Position numbers and translations under genes: made by a program | Notes under the pieces: model-generated | The model's input: the letters and a program-made list of their open reading frames with translations, nothing else | Told to the model about the DNA's origin: nothing | The model's database searches: none | Assembly (NCBI GenBank): GCA_903933115.1 | Contig: CAIZIT010000008.1 | Location: forward strand, 1-46,201 | Length of the DNA: 46,201 nt | Source of the DNA: an uncultured Burkholderiales bacterium | Lineage (GTDB): Bacteria > Pseudomonadota > Gammaproteobacteria > Burkholderiales > Burkholderiaceae_C | Reading direction: 5' to 3' | In this document: one piece after another, positions 1 through 8,057 of the stretch | Layout: every line of letters begins with the position of its first letter | Numbering within the stretch: the stretch's first letter is position 1

Positions 1-95
1 ATAAGCTTGCTATCGGCAAACCTATTTTGAAGTGCAATAAAAATCAAATTCTTAAGTAATAATAATTTTCATATATTTATACTTTTAGGAGGTCC

Positions 96-116
96 AGCGT
101 AAAGAATCTTTACGCT
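96..116. repeat. Perfect 9-bp inverted repeat with 3-nt loop
   Basis: The arms AGCGTAAAG and CTTTACGCT are exact reverse complements separated by AAT. There is no T-run after it on either strand, so it is not a standard intrinsic terminator. It could be an operator, a recombination or attachment remnant, or a small hairpin RNA element. The same geometry (9-bp arms, 3-nt spacer) recurs at 1065-1085 with unrelated sequence. Confidence 0.6.
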
Positions 117-260
117 TGGGCGCTTTGATCTCTCACTTTAGCCAACTGACAATTCATAGGGTGCTTCAAAGTGTATAGAGTTCTGATCTTGGCATCGCCG
201 TAGGATGCGTAAGTTGCAAATTTTTTATGCAAGTCCGACGTCCTCGCCCGTAGTAGCGAG

Positions 261-286
261 TGAGTCGCCCCGGGTTTCCTAGACAG
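261..286. mobile_element. Possible insertion-sequence end remnant
   Basis: The segment starting TGAGTCGCCCCGGGTTTC and continuing to TAGACA resembles the terminal inverted repeats of some IS3-group elements as I remember them. No transposase and no matching opposite end are visible in the window, so at most this is a relic. The call is from recollection of the pattern, not from a search. Confidence 0.2.
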
Positions 287-394
287 GCCGGAGCCTCGGA
301 AAATCTTGTCACTCGCAGACTACAGAGCACCGCTCATTTGTTTGGCTATGGCTGCGCTTAGGATTGTGAAGCTCTGCAGAATATCGTAAAATTA

Positions 395-408
395 GCTACT
401 TTTGTAGC
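395..408. promoter_or_regulatory. Inverted repeat before parD-like gene, candidate autoregulatory operator
   Basis: GCTAC and GTAGC flank a TTTT spacer, 14 nt before the antitoxin start at 423. The ribosome-binding sequence AAAGGAG at 409-415 follows directly. Type II antitoxins commonly bind such palindromes to repress their own operon. That this one is used is inference. Confidence 0.4.
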
Positions 409-422
409 AAAGGAGCTTTAAC

Positions 423-647
423 ATGGGTATGCCAGTAAGAATTGACAACTTACTATACGAGCAAGCGAAAAACGAAGCCAAAGCTGAACATCGCACCATT
501 GCAGGCCAGATTGAGTTTTGGGCCAGTGTTGGGCGAGCTGCGATCGACAACCCAGAGTTGCCGGTTGACTTTGTCGTGCAAGCTTTAGCGTCAATGAAAG
601 AGCCTCGTAGCGATGCGATTCCTTTCCAGCCCCGTAGCCGCGCATGA
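423..647 (+). CDS. ParD-like type II antitoxin
   Basis: This 74-residue protein matches the ParD_like antitoxin family: it opens with MGMPVRID, followed by a helical stretch and the segment AGQIEFWASVGRAA around residues 27-40. The amino terminus should form a ribbon-helix-helix-type DNA-binding and dimerisation unit that neutralises the partner toxin and represses the operon. A strong AAAGGAG lies 7 nt before the ATG. The stop codon overlaps the toxin start (ATGA at 644-647), so the two are translationally coupled. A second ATG six bases in (429) is an alternative start. Confidence 0.8.
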   Translation: MGMPVRIDNLLYEQAKNEAKAEHRTIAGQIEFWASVGRAAIDNPELPVDFVVQALASMKEPRSDAIPFQPRSRA

Positions 648-919
648 GCTACCAGGCAGTCCAAACACGTAGATTTGCTCGTCAATATAAGAAGCTTCAT
701 GACAACGTTGCTGCAGATGTAGACGCGGCAGTCAGCGCTGTAGAGACTTCTCCAAAAATTGGGGATCAGAAAAAAGGTGACTTGGCGGCTTTATATGTTT
801 ATAAATTCCGAAGTCAGGGACAGCTTTACTTACTGGGCTACACGATCGGCGAGGAGCTTAAATTGGTATACCTCGAGGCAGTTGGACCACACGAAAACTT
901 TTATCGAGATTTGAAATAG
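644..919 (+). CDS. RelE/ParE-superfamily toxin
   Basis: This 91-residue basic protein has the compact RelE/ParE layout: an amino-terminal helical part with RRFARQYKKL (residues 9-18), then beta strands containing YVYKFRSQGQLYLLGY and a final strand ending in HENFYRDLK. RelE members cleave mRNA on the ribosome, while ParE members poison gyrase. The sequence alone does not tell which applies. The start overlaps the antitoxin stop, the usual antitoxin-first order. The pairing with a ParD_like antitoxin is seen in many proteobacterial genomes. Confidence 0.8.
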   Translation: MSYQAVQTRRFARQYKKLHDNVAADVDAAVSAVETSPKIGDQKKGDLAALYVYKFRSQGQLYLLGYTIGEELKLVYLEAVGPHENFYRDLK

Positions 920-1314
920 CCAGCGCAAATTACGTATATCCGCTAAGGATTTCTATGCCTAGGCTTCTCGATAAATCGAGTCCAAATTACCAATGAAGAT
1001 CAAGCCATCTGGCACTGAACGACTTCAGCCCGGCAACTAGTCGCGAACCAACGACCTTGACTTCATGCTCACATGGTGTGAGCATAGTATCTTCTTCATG
1101 GGGAGGCAATAGATATAAACGGGGCATCTGTATATTAAGAAAACAATGCCCATGTTGCATGAGCAGTTATGAATCGCGCTGATGCAACAATAACCATGAT
1201 CGCTTTATAAATGCGCATGTGAATCAAAGTAGTTGAGCTCACACAATGTTATAAACCGAGAGACAAATAGAATCTGTCAATTTAAAATTTGAATGCACAA
1301 AAAAAGGAATTGCC
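920..1314. other. Gene-free spacer between toxin-antitoxin modules
   Basis: No plausible gene is visible on either strand. It contains two inverted repeats: CTCGAT/ATCGAG with a 2-nt spacer at 967-980, and a perfect 9-bp pair at 1065-1085. The last 60 bases are AT-rich and probably hold the promoter of the small gene at 1315. Degenerate remains of an older gene cannot be excluded. Confidence 0.6.
1065..1085. repeat. Perfect 9-bp inverted repeat with 3-nt loop
   Basis: The arms ATGCTCACA and TGTGAGCAT are exact reverse complements around TGG. No T-run follows. It has the same geometry as the repeat at 96-116 and likewise sits beside a toxin-antitoxin gene. It may be an operator or a cassette-boundary hairpin; the role is unknown. 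Confidence 0.6.
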
Positions 1315-1506
1315 ATGCCAAGTCCAAAGCTGGGTCTGACAGAGCGCAAAAGAAGCGTAGCCAATATGATGGCTTCACTTCGAATTGAAAACCTAAGCCC
1401 TAGCGAAAACCTACAATTTTCAATTCAGGATTATGTAGATGGCAAAAAAACGACTACTGATTTGCTCAACGAAGTCAGGGCCAAATATGCTGCGTTTAGC
1501 AAATAA
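1315..1506 (+). CDS. VbhA-like antitoxin of Fic proteins, without an adjacent Fic toxin
   Basis: The 63-residue product resembles VbhA-type antitoxins. Residues 10-26 form a charged helix ending in SLRIEN, which fits the inhibitory motif [S/T]xxxE[G/N] (S21, E25, N26). In the known class I systems that glutamate enters the Fic active site and blocks ATP positioning for AMPylation. The second half (YVDGKKTTTDLLNEVRAKY) matches the carboxy-terminal part of the family. The ribosome-binding sequence AAAGGAA precedes the ATG by about 6 nt. Normally a fic gene follows directly, but here the next gene is a DUF1902/HicB-like antitoxin. It is therefore either an orphan or acts on a Fic protein elsewhere. 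Confidence 0.7.
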   Translation: MPSPKLGLTERKRSVANMMASLRIENLSPSENLQFSIQDYVDGKKTTTDLLNEVRAKYAAFSK

Positions 1507-1584
1507 ACAAAAGAGCACCTAGACAGTAAATTATTCCATCCTTGATTCGAGATCAGCAAATACAAACTTTTGGAGTTCTTAGAT

Positions 1585-1824
1585 ATGCAGAAAATTTACT
1601 TTGTTCGCGCAGAATGGGACGATGAGGCCAAAGTTTGGGTTGCAACATCAGATGATGTTCCGGGCCTTGCCACTGAGGCAGAAACAATGGAAGAGCTCTC
1701 TAAAAAACTAGAGGTAATGATTCCCGAATTATTAACGGAAAACGGTTACCTTGACGCCGGTGAAATTTCATACGAAGTACTTGCTCGAAAATTTTCCATA
1801 AACCAAGCAACAGCAGTCAGTTAA
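1585..1824 (+). CDS. DUF1902 / HicB-like antitoxin
   Basis: The 79-residue protein has the partial RNase H-like HicB fold typical of DUF1902: strand segments FVRAEWDDEAKVWVATSDDVPGL, then a helix ETMEELSKKLEVMIPELL. HicB-like antitoxins bind and block HicA mRNA interferases. I chose the ATG at 1585 because GGAG at 1572-1575 lies 9 nt upstream. A TTG at 1570 in the same frame overlaps that site and is less likely. The stop overlaps the downstream toxin start by one base (TAATG), so the pair is coupled. Unlike many HicBs it has no evident carboxy-terminal DNA-binding domain. Confidence 0.8.
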   Translation: MQKIYFVRAEWDDEAKVWVATSDDVPGLATEAETMEELSKKLEVMIPELLTENGYLDAGEISYEVLARKFSINQATAVS

Positions 1825-2021
1825 TGGGTATTGGCTTTACGCCCGAATTAATTCGACTACTTCTTGAAAGTGGTTGTTCCTTTGAGAGGCATGGGAAGGG
1901 AGATCACGACATTTGGTATTCACCTACCACGAACCTTAGATTTTCCGGCGATAGTAAAATTAAATCTCGGCATACGGCCAACGCTGTATTAAAACAAGAT
2001 GGCATAAAAAAGGCCTTTTAA
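1824..2021 (+). CDS. hicA: HicA-family mRNA interferase toxin
   Basis: The 65-residue basic protein carries the small double-stranded RNA-binding-like HicA fold. The segment KGDHDIWYSP contains the histidine (H28) that corresponds to the catalytic residue, and the end KSRHTANAVLKQDGI is typical of HicA proteins paired with DUF1902 antitoxins. It is expected to cleave mRNA and stop growth when its antitoxin is lost. The antitoxin gene precedes the toxin here, the reverse of the E. coli hicAB order. Translation is coupled through the one-base overlap at 1824. Confidence 0.8.
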   Translation: MGIGFTPELIRLLLESGCSFERHGKGDHDIWYSPTTNLRFSGDSKIKSRHTANAVLKQDGIKKAF

Positions 2022-2095
2022 TGCTATTGATTAACATTAGAACTTAGAATTCCCCGTTAAATTGGTTTTGATAGACATACCACTTTTCACGACAT

Positions 2096-2126
2096 AAAAA
2101 AAGCACTGACATTGCTGCAAGTGCTT
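2096..2126 (-). terminator. Intrinsic terminator downstream of tRNA-Val
   Basis: On the minus strand AAGCACT pairs with AGTGCTT across a 12-nt loop and is followed by a run of T (seven A on the plus strand, 2096-2102, partly within the stem). It lies about 20 nt beyond the tRNA 3' end and would stop transcription coming from the tRNA. Confidence 0.7.
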
Positions 2127-2146
2127 GATTGGATTCAATTATTTTT

Positions 2147-2221
2147 TGGTGGGCGATACATGGATCGAACATGTGACTTCCACCGTGTGAAGGTGGCACT
2201 CTACCGCTGAGTTAATCGCCC
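2147..2221 (-). tRNA. tRNA-Val(CAC)
   Basis: Read on the minus strand, the acceptor arms GGGCGAT and ATCGCCC pair fully. The anticodon stem CCACC/GGTGG encloses the loop TTCACAC with anticodon CAC, which decodes GTG (valine). The T arm ACATG-TTCGATC-CATGT is intact, and the 3' CCA is encoded in the DNA. The 3' end points toward the accessory toxin-antitoxin region, as expected if elements integrated at this tRNA. No second attachment copy or integrase is seen in the window. Confidence 0.93.
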
Positions 2222-2275
2222 ATGAGCACTATTATAACCTGAGTCAACTCACTTTTTCATGGCCAAATTCAACGC

Positions 2276-2983
2276 CTAAGCAGGCTGCACTTGCCTCCAG
2301 ACACTCTTACCTTGGCTGGCTTTGTCAATTTGAAGCATGACGTCTTCATGTTTTTGCAATTCATCGGATGAGGCAAAAATCACAGGCAGATCAATGATTG
2401 ACAGATCTACAGAGCTTGCATCATCAAATTTTTGACCGGACTGATCGACTTCAATCAACAAAGCGTCTTGACCGCGGGTCATGTTGATGTAAACATCGGC
2501 CAACAACTCTGCATCCAATAAGGCGCCGTGGAGTGTCCTGTCCGAATTGTCCACTTCTAAACGGTCGCAAAGTGCATCCAAAGAGTTTCTCTTACCAGGA
2601 TAGATCTCTTTGGCCATGGACAAAGTATCAATCACTCCGGAGACCAACTCCGACATGGTGGGCCCAGAGATTCGTTCCAATTCTTTGTTCAAAAAACCAA
2701 TATCAAAGGGTGCATTGTGAATGATCACCTCTGCACCTTGAATGTAGGAGATCAATTCGTCTGCAATTTGAGCAAACTTTGGCTTGTCTTTTAAAAACTC
2801 ATTGCTGATGCCGTGCACCTTTAGAGCCTCTTCATGGCTGTCGCGCTCAGGATTGATGTAGAAATGCAAGTTGTTGCCGGTTAACTTTCGGTTGAACAAC
2901 TCTACGCAACCAATCTCAAGGATCCGGTCACCGTTATCAGGTGACAGCCCTGTTGTCTCCGTATCCAAGACCACTTGTCTCAT
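2276..2983 (-). CDS. dnaQ: DNA polymerase III subunit epsilon (3'-5' proofreading exonuclease)
   Basis: The 235-residue protein shows all three DEDDh exonuclease motifs: DTETTG with D7 and E9, HNAPFDIGF with D94, and HGALLDAELLADVY with H152 and D157. Epsilon removes misincorporated bases and binds the alpha and theta subunits in the polymerase core. The length fits the family, including a short carboxy-terminal tail that would contact alpha. It follows the isc operon by only about 50 nt on the same strand, so read-through is possible, and the tRNA-Val lies just downstream. Confidence 0.95.
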   Translation of the reverse strand: MRQVVLDTETTGLSPDNGDRILEIGCVELFNRKLTGNNLHFYINPERDSHEEALKVHGISNEFLKDKPKFAQIADELISYIQGAEVIIHNAPFDIGFLNKELERISGPTMSELVSGVIDTLSMAKEIYPGKRNSLDALCDRLEVDNSDRTLHGALLDAELLADVYINMTRGQDALLIEVDQSGQKFDDASSVDLSIIDLPVIFASSDELQKHEDVMLQIDKASQGKSVWRQVQPA

Positions 2984-3034
2984 GATGACTCCTCAAATGC
3001 TCAGCAATTCATTCACACCCAAAGTCCAGCCACC

Positions 3035-3376
3035 TCAATGGAGCTCTTTGGCGTGATTGATGGTGTACTTTGGAATTTCGATGACCAACTCTTTTTCGCC
3101 CACAATGGCTTGGCAACTGAGTCTTGAGTAAGGAGACAGGCCCCACGCTCTATCGAGCAAATCCTCCTCCGTTTCCTCCATCTCATTGAGACTGGCAAAG
3201 CCCTCTTTCACAATCACGTGACAAGTCGTGCAAGCACAACTCTTGTCGCAAGCGTGTTCGATGTTGATGTCATGATCGAGTAAGACATCACAAATCGTGT
3301 CTCCACTGAGTGCCATCAACTCCTTGCCCTCTGGGCAATACTCCGAGTGGGGTAAGATTTTGATCTTGACCATCAT
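3035..3376 (-). CDS. fdx: ISC-system [2Fe-2S] ferredoxin
   Basis: This is an adrenodoxin-type ferredoxin of about 112 residues. The cluster ligands are C43, C49 and C52 (C-x5-C-x2-C in [12 protein letters not shown]) and C88 (RLSCQA). The ending [12 protein letters not shown] is typical of the ISC ferredoxin. It supplies electrons for Fe-S cluster assembly on IscU. The first ATG overlaps the hscA stop (ATGATG at 3371-3376), so either of two adjacent ATGs may be used and translation is coupled to hscA. It is the last gene of the isc operon; no iscX follows. Confidence 0.95.
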   Translation of the reverse strand: MMVKIKILPHSEYCPEGKELMALSGDTICDVLLDHDINIEHACDKSCACTTCHVIVKEGFASLNEMEETEEDLLDRAWGLSPYSRLSCQAIVGEKELVIEIPKYTINHAKELH

Positions 3377-5229
3377 ACGTCCTCAATGTGTTTGCCAGCC
3401 AGGGCCTGGCTGATCCCGTGGTTCATTCTCTTGGCTGCAAAAGACTCGGTCGCATGCGCCAAGCGCTGCACCGCATCTTCGATATCTTGAACAGATTCAC
3501 CTTCCTTGATCTCCACCAAAGACTGCATCATGGTTTGTATCTGTGCCAATTCCTTCGCATCCAAAAGCTTGGCGTCTTCGTCCAAGGCGCTTTGGGTTGC
3601 CAAAAGAAGCCGCTCCGCATCCAACTTGGCTTCAGCCAAGGACCTGGCCAGCATGTCCTCTTTGGCGGTCTCAAAGCCCTCTTTGAGCATGGTGGTGATT
3701 TGCTCATCGCTCAAACCATAACTGGGCTTGACCACAATGCTGGCTTCAACTTGTGTGGTCGTCTCTTGAGCGCTCACGCTCAATAAGCCATCGGTGTCCA
3801 CCGTGAATGTGACCCGAACCCTTGCGCCACCGGCCACCATGGCAGGAATGCCCCGCAACTCAAAACGCGCCAAACTGCGGCAATCCTTGACCAAATCTCT
3901 CTCACCCTGAACCACATGAATGGACAAGGCCGTTTGACCGTCCTTGAAGGTGGTGAAGTCCTGAGCCATGGCAACAGGGACGGTTTGGTTTCTTGGAATG
4001 ATGCGCTCAACCAAGCCACCCATCGTCTCAATGCCCAGGGACAATGGAATCACATCCAAAAGAAGCAATTCACCGTCTGGGTTGTTGCCCGCCAATTGAT
4101 TGGCTTGAATGGACGCGCCAAGCGCCACGACTTCATCGGGGTTCAAGTTGGTCAGCGGTTCGGACTTGAACCACTCTTTGACGCGAGCTTGAATTTGAGG
4201 CATGCGGCTCGATCCGCCAACCATCACCACTCCCTTGACCTCTTCAACGCTCAGTTGTGCATCTGCAAGTGCTTGACGCACACAAGCCCAAGTCTTCATG
4301 GTCAAGGCCTTGGTGACCTCTTCAAACTGCTCACGGGTGACCTCAACACTCAACTCCCCCATGGACAAGGCGGCTTTGAGCACCACACGGGTCTCTTGGC
4401 TCAAGGCTTCCTTGGCGGCTCTTGCAGCTTGCAAAATTTTGGATTTATCCTCCGACTGCGTCAAATTCCAGCCCTTTTGATCCAAGGCCCATTGCGCCAA
4501 ACTGTGATCGTAGTCATCCCCGCCCAGAGCCGAGTCGCCCCCAGTTGACATGACCTCAAACACCCCCTGACTGAGCCTTAAGATCGAGATGTCAAAGGTC
4601 CCCCCTCCCAAGTCGTAGACAGCGTAAATGCCCTCCGAACCCTGATCTAGGCCATAAGCAATCGCTGCAGCCGTGGGCTCATTGATGAGGCGCAACACCT
4701 CCAAACCCGCCATCTTGGCCGCGTCTTTGGTCGCTTGCCGTTGTGCATCATCAAAATAGGCAGGTACCGTGATCACTGCACCATAGATATCGTCATCAAA
4801 GGTCTCCTCAGCACGTTGCCTGAGGGTCGCCAAAATCTCTGCGCTCACTTGGACGGGTGTCTTCGGGCCCTCCAAGGTGTTGATACAGACCATGCCTGGT
4901 GTTTGAATCAAATCAAAGGGCAACTGCTCGATGTGCTTTAAATCTTGAAGCTCTCGCCCCATCAGTCGCTTCACGGAAACAATGGTGTTCTTGGGATCTT
5001 CGGCCTGCGTGCGAAGGGCCTCGTGGCCAATTGAGCGGCGTGAATTGGGCAAATACCTCACCGCTGAGGGCAAAATATTGCGTCCCTCATTGTCCGGCAA
5101 GCACTCCGCAACACCATTTCTCACACTGGCCACCAAGGAGTGCGTGGTTCCCAGATCGATCCCAATGGCAATGCGACGTTGATGCGGATCGGGCGCTTGC
5201 CCGGGTTCTGAAATTTGAAGTAAAGCCAT
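3373..5229 (-). CDS. hscA: Fe-S cluster assembly Hsp70 chaperone HscA
   Basis: The 618-residue protein is a specialised Hsp70. The ATPase domain begins with [13 protein letters not shown] near residue 22 and contains the phosphate-binding [13 protein letters not shown] motif near residue 205. The substrate-binding domain starts after about residue 390 and is followed by a helical lid. HscA recognises the LPPVK motif of IscU, present in the IscU encoded here, and with HscB drives cluster transfer to acceptor proteins. It lacks the long acidic carboxy terminus of DnaK. It follows hscB after 123 nt and overlaps fdx. Confidence 0.95.
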   Translation of the reverse strand: MALLQISEPGQAPDPHQRRIAIGIDLGTTHSLVASVRNGVAECLPDNEGRNILPSAVRYLPNSRRSIGHEALRTQAEDPKNTIVSVKRLMGRELQDLKHIEQLPFDLIQTPGMVCINTLEGPKTPVQVSAEILATLRQRAEETFDDDIYGAVITVPAYFDDAQRQATKDAAKMAGLEVLRLINEPTAAAIAYGLDQGSEGIYAVYDLGGGTFDISILRLSQGVFEVMSTGGDSALGGDDYDHSLAQWALDQKGWNLTQSEDKSKILQAARAAKEALSQETRVVLKAALSMGELSVEVTREQFEEVTKALTMKTWACVRQALADAQLSVEEVKGVVMVGGSSRMPQIQARVKEWFKSEPLTNLNPDEVVALGASIQANQLAGNNPDGELLLLDVIPLSLGIETMGGLVERIIPRNQTVPVAMAQDFTTFKDGQTALSIHVVQGERDLVKDCRSLARFELRGIPAMVAGGARVRVTFTVDTDGLLSVSAQETTTQVEASIVVKPSYGLSDEQITTMLKEGFETAKEDMLARSLAEAKLDAERLLLATQSALDEDAKLLDAKELAQIQTMMQSLVEIKEGESVQDIEDAVQRLAHATESFAAKRMNHGISQALAGKHIEDV

Positions 5230-5352
5230 GATGATTAAGAAACAAAAAGAGAGTGTACAACACGCTTTAGGGATGAAAGGAAAGAAATGCTGGGCACTCT
5301 AGCGCAACAGTTACACCTTGTGCGGTGCCCTGTGTCTGATGACTGGAGCACT

Positions 5353-5925
5353 CTAGTTGGGAGATGAAACCTGTCCCTCGCTCAATGAAGCTGCACGGCG
5401 TTGAATGTCTTGTAAAAATTTATCCATGAACATCCAAGCCCTGACCTCTTGTGAGGCCTCTTGGGGCTTAGGAGACCCCTCCTCTTCGAACCATTTGACA
5501 CACATGGCCTGTCTTTGCGAAATGCTCTCTTGGACCAAAGACGCCAGTTTTTTAAAGTCCTCTGCGCTTTGCGCCTCATCGAGATGCTCCCTGAGTTCCA
5601 TTTGCTCCATCAAGAAGTGAGTGGGCATGGAGGTGTTGCTCTCGGCTTGAATGGGCGCGCCCATCAACTCACAAAGGTAAGTGGCTCTTGCCAAAGGGGT
5701 TTTAAGACGACGATAGGCCTCATTGACACGGCTCGACCACTGCATGGCAAGCCTTTGGGCGGCAGGACCGGCCATTGAAAATTTATCGGGGTGAACTTGC
5801 TTTTGAAGGGCTTTCCAGCGCAGCTCGAGCTCTTTCACATCCAAGGTGAACTGTCTGGGCAATTGAAAGATGGAGAAGTCATCTTGCGTCAAAGGACCTG
5901 AGGTATCAAGGAGCAGCTCACTCAT
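5353..5925 (-). CDS. hscB: J-domain co-chaperone HscB
   Basis: The 190-residue protein has an amino-terminal J domain with HPD at residues 45-47 (KQVHPDKFS), preceded by the family segment FSIFQLPRQFTLD. The carboxy-terminal three-helix part would bind IscU. HscB delivers IscU to HscA and stimulates its ATPase. Its position between iscA and hscA matches the canonical isc order. A short repeat, GCACTCTAG, occurs twice around the gap to hscA (near 5296 and 5348); I attach no function to it. Confidence 0.92.
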   Translation of the reverse strand: MSELLLDTSGPLTQDDFSIFQLPRQFTLDVKELELRWKALQKQVHPDKFSMAGPAAQRLAMQWSSRVNEAYRRLKTPLARATYLCELMGAPIQAESNTSMPTHFLMEQMELREHLDEAQSAEDFKKLASLVQESISQRQAMCVKWFEEEGSPKPQEASQEVRAWMFMDKFLQDIQRRAASLSEGQVSSPN

Positions 5926-5963
5926 GGTGCAAGGACTTTAGGTGTTCAAAGGGGGATTCGAGA

Positions 5964-6287
5964 TCAAATCCTAAAAGACTCACCACAACCACAGCGATCG
6001 CGCTCATTGGGGTTGTTGAATTTAAAGCCCTCGTTCAAGCCCTCTTTGACAAAGTCCAACTGCGTGCCGTCCAAGTAAGCCAGGCTCTTGGGGTCGATCA
6101 AGACCTTGACGCCTTGGTCCTCAAACACCACATCCTCTGGCGTCAACTCGTCAACGTACTCCAACTTGTAAGCCAAGCCTGAGCAACCCGTGGTTTTAAC
6201 GCCCAAGCGAACGCCGACACCGTGACCACGTTTGGTGATGTAGCGGCTCACATGTCGGGCTGCGGATTCTGTCAGTGTCACTGCCAT
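5964..6287 (-). CDS. iscA: A-type iron-sulfur carrier IscA
   Basis: The 107-residue protein carries the three conserved cysteines of A-type carriers at C35 (TTGCSG), C99 and C101 (CGCGESF), the same positions as in E. coli IscA. It transfers Fe-S clusters, mainly [4Fe-4S], to target enzymes. It is preceded by iscU and followed by hscB on the same strand with short gaps, consistent with one operon. Confidence 0.95.
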   Translation of the reverse strand: MAVTLTESAARHVSRYITKRGHGVGVRLGVKTTGCSGLAYKLEYVDELTPEDVVFEDQGVKVLIDPKSLAYLDGTQLDFVKEGLNEGFKFNNPNERDRCGCGESFRI

Positions 6288-6346
6288 ATCAAAATCTCTG
6301 TTGAGTCAAATGTTGGTTGTTCAAGAAATGGGCTAAAAGCCCACGA

Positions 6347-6739
6347 TCAAGCAGCGGTGTGGTGCTTCTTCTTGTAATCGTCCACAGCCGCCTTGATGGC
6401 ATCTTCGGCCAAAATGGAGCAGTGAATTTTCACAGGAGGGAGCGCCAACTCTTGAGCGATTTCGCTGTTCTTCAAAGACGCTGCCTCGTCCAATGTCTTG
6501 CCCTTGACCCACTCGGTCACCAAGGAAGATGATGCAATGGCAGAGCCGCAGCCGTAAGTTTTGAAACGGGCATCTTCAATCACACCGGTTTGGGGATTGA
6601 CTTTGATTTGCAACTTCATCACGTCGCCACAAGCGGGGGCACCCACCATGCCTGTGCCCACCGTGTCATCTCCTTTTTCAAAGGAGCCCACGTTTCTGGG
6701 GTTTTCGTAGTGATCGATTACTTTTTCGCTGTAAGCCAT
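6347..6739 (-). CDS. iscU: Fe-S cluster assembly scaffold IscU
   Basis: The 130-residue scaffold has the cysteine ligands C37 (PACGD), C64 (YGCGSA) and C107 (HCSILAED), the conserved aspartate D39, and the HscA-binding motif LPPVK at residues 100-104. Clusters are built here from sulfur supplied by IscS and electrons from ferredoxin. Length and sequence are canonical. It follows iscS by about 60 nt. Confidence 0.96.
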   Translation of the reverse strand: MAYSEKVIDHYENPRNVGSFEKGDDTVGTGMVGAPACGDVMKLQIKVNPQTGVIEDARFKTYGCGSAIASSSLVTEWVKGKTLDEAASLKNSEIAQELALPPVKIHCSILAEDAIKAAVDDYKKKHHTAA

Positions 6740-6803
6740 TTTGATATTCTCCTAAACTGTAAGGGGCCGGTGTTGCTCTTGTTGAAATGTCAAACCGAGA
6801 GGC

Positions 6804-8018
6804 TCAATGAGCGGCCCATTGAATGGTGCTCAAATCCACACCGTCTTTGTACATCTCCCATAGGGGGCTCAAGTCTCTTAACTTATTGACATTCAAGCGA
6901 ATCGTCTCAATCGCAAAGTCGATTTCCTCGACCGTTGAAAATCTCCCCAAGGTGATCCTCAAACTGCTGTGAGCCAACTCATCGCTCCTGCCCAAGGCTC
7001 TGAGCACATAACTGGGCTCGAGGGAGGCTGAGGTGCATGCCGAGCCAGAAGACACGGCCAAGCCCTTGATGCCCATGATCAGCGACTCACCTTCCACAAA
7101 ATTGAAGCTGATGTTCAAATTGTGGGGAACACGCTTTTCCAAGTGACCGTTCACAAACACTTGCTCCAAATCCGTCAAACCTGCCAAAAGACGCTCGTGG
7201 AGTTCTCTGGCTTTTTGGTTGTCTTTTTCCATCTCCAATTTGGCCAAGCGAAACGCCTCTCCCATGCCCACAATTTGATGCGTGGGCAAGGTGCCGCTTC
7301 TCATGCCCCTTTCATGGCCACCGCCATGAATTTGGGCTTCCAAACGAATTCTGGGCTTTCTCCTCACATAAAGCGCCCCAATGCCCTTGGGACCATAGGT
7401 CTTGTGGGAGGCCAAGCTCATGAGGTCAATGGGCAGGGTGTTCAAATCGATGTGCACTTTACCGGTGGCTTGCGCTGCATCCACATGGAAGATCACGCCC
7501 TTTTCACGGCAAATGCTGCCCAAGGCCTGCATGTCTTGAATCACACCGATTTCATTGTTGACGAGCATCACGCTTGCCAAAATGGTATCGGGGCGAATAG
7601 CGCTTTTGAACACTTCCAGGTCCAGCAAACCATCGGCTTGCACATCCAAGTACGTCACCTCAAAGCCTTGACGCTCGAGCTCTCTCATCGTGTCCAAAAC
7701 CGCCTTGTGCTCGGTCTTCACCGTGATCAAATGCTTGCCCTTGGTGGCGTAGAAGTGAGCGGCCCCTTTGATGGCCAAGTTGTTGGATTCCGTTGCACCA
7801 GAAGTCCAAACAATTTCTCTGGGGTCTGCACCAATGAGATCGGCCACATCGGCGCGGGCTTTCTCAACCGCCTCTTCAGCCTCCCAGCCCCAAGCATGGC
7901 TTCTGGAGGCGGGGTTGCCAAAATGCTCTCTGAGCCAAGGAATCATGGCGTCAACCACTCTGGGGTCCACGGGGTTGGTGGCGCCATAGTCCATGTAGAT
8001 GGGGAAATGAGGAGTCAT
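6804..8018 (-). CDS. iscS: Cysteine desulfurase IscS
   Basis: This pyridoxal-phosphate enzyme turns cysteine into alanine and passes persulfide sulfur to IscU and tRNA-thiolation factors. I chose the ATG at 8018 (404 residues) because it puts the cofactor lysine at K206 (SHKTYGP) and the mobile-loop catalytic cysteine at C328 (SSGSACTS), exactly the E. coli numbering. The only earlier candidate in frame is a TTG at 8036. The amino-terminal motif reads [12 protein letters not shown] rather than the DYSATTPVDPRV of E. coli, a modest variation. It follows iscR closely. Confidence 0.95.
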   Translation of the reverse strand: MTPHFPIYMDYGATNPVDPRVVDAMIPWLREHFGNPASRSHAWGWEAEEAVEKARADVADLIGADPREIVWTSGATESNNLAIKGAAHFYATKGKHLITVKTEHKAVLDTMRELERQGFEVTYLDVQADGLLDLEVFKSAIRPDTILASVMLVNNEIGVIQDMQALGSICREKGVIFHVDAAQATGKVHIDLNTLPIDLMSLASHKTYGPKGIGALYVRRKPRIRLEAQIHGGGHERGMRSGTLPTHQIVGMGEAFRLAKLEMEKDNQKARELHERLLAGLTDLEQVFVNGHLEKRVPHNLNISFNFVEGESLIMGIKGLAVSSGSACTSASLEPSYVLRALGRSDELAHSSLRITLGRFSTVEEIDFAIETIRLNVNKLRDLSPLWEMYKDGVDLSTIQWAAH

Positions 8019-8057
8019 GAAGGTTTTACCAATCAAAGGTTAATTTTTAAAAAAACG

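Larger units (their letters stand above)
1..422. other. AT-rich leading region without a recognisable gene
   Basis: I see no convincing coding region here. The stretch contains a perfect inverted repeat at 96-116, a segment at 261-286 that looks like the end of an insertion sequence, and the promoter/operator zone of the first toxin-antitoxin pair just before 423. The composition changes from AT-rich (1-90) to GC-rich (230-310), which suggests a patchwork of acquired pieces rather than one ancestral spacer. Confidence 0.6.

Noticed and set aside
3012-3034. iscX at the end of the isc operon
   Set aside because: The gap between fdx and dnaQ is only about 50 nt; no such gene is encoded.
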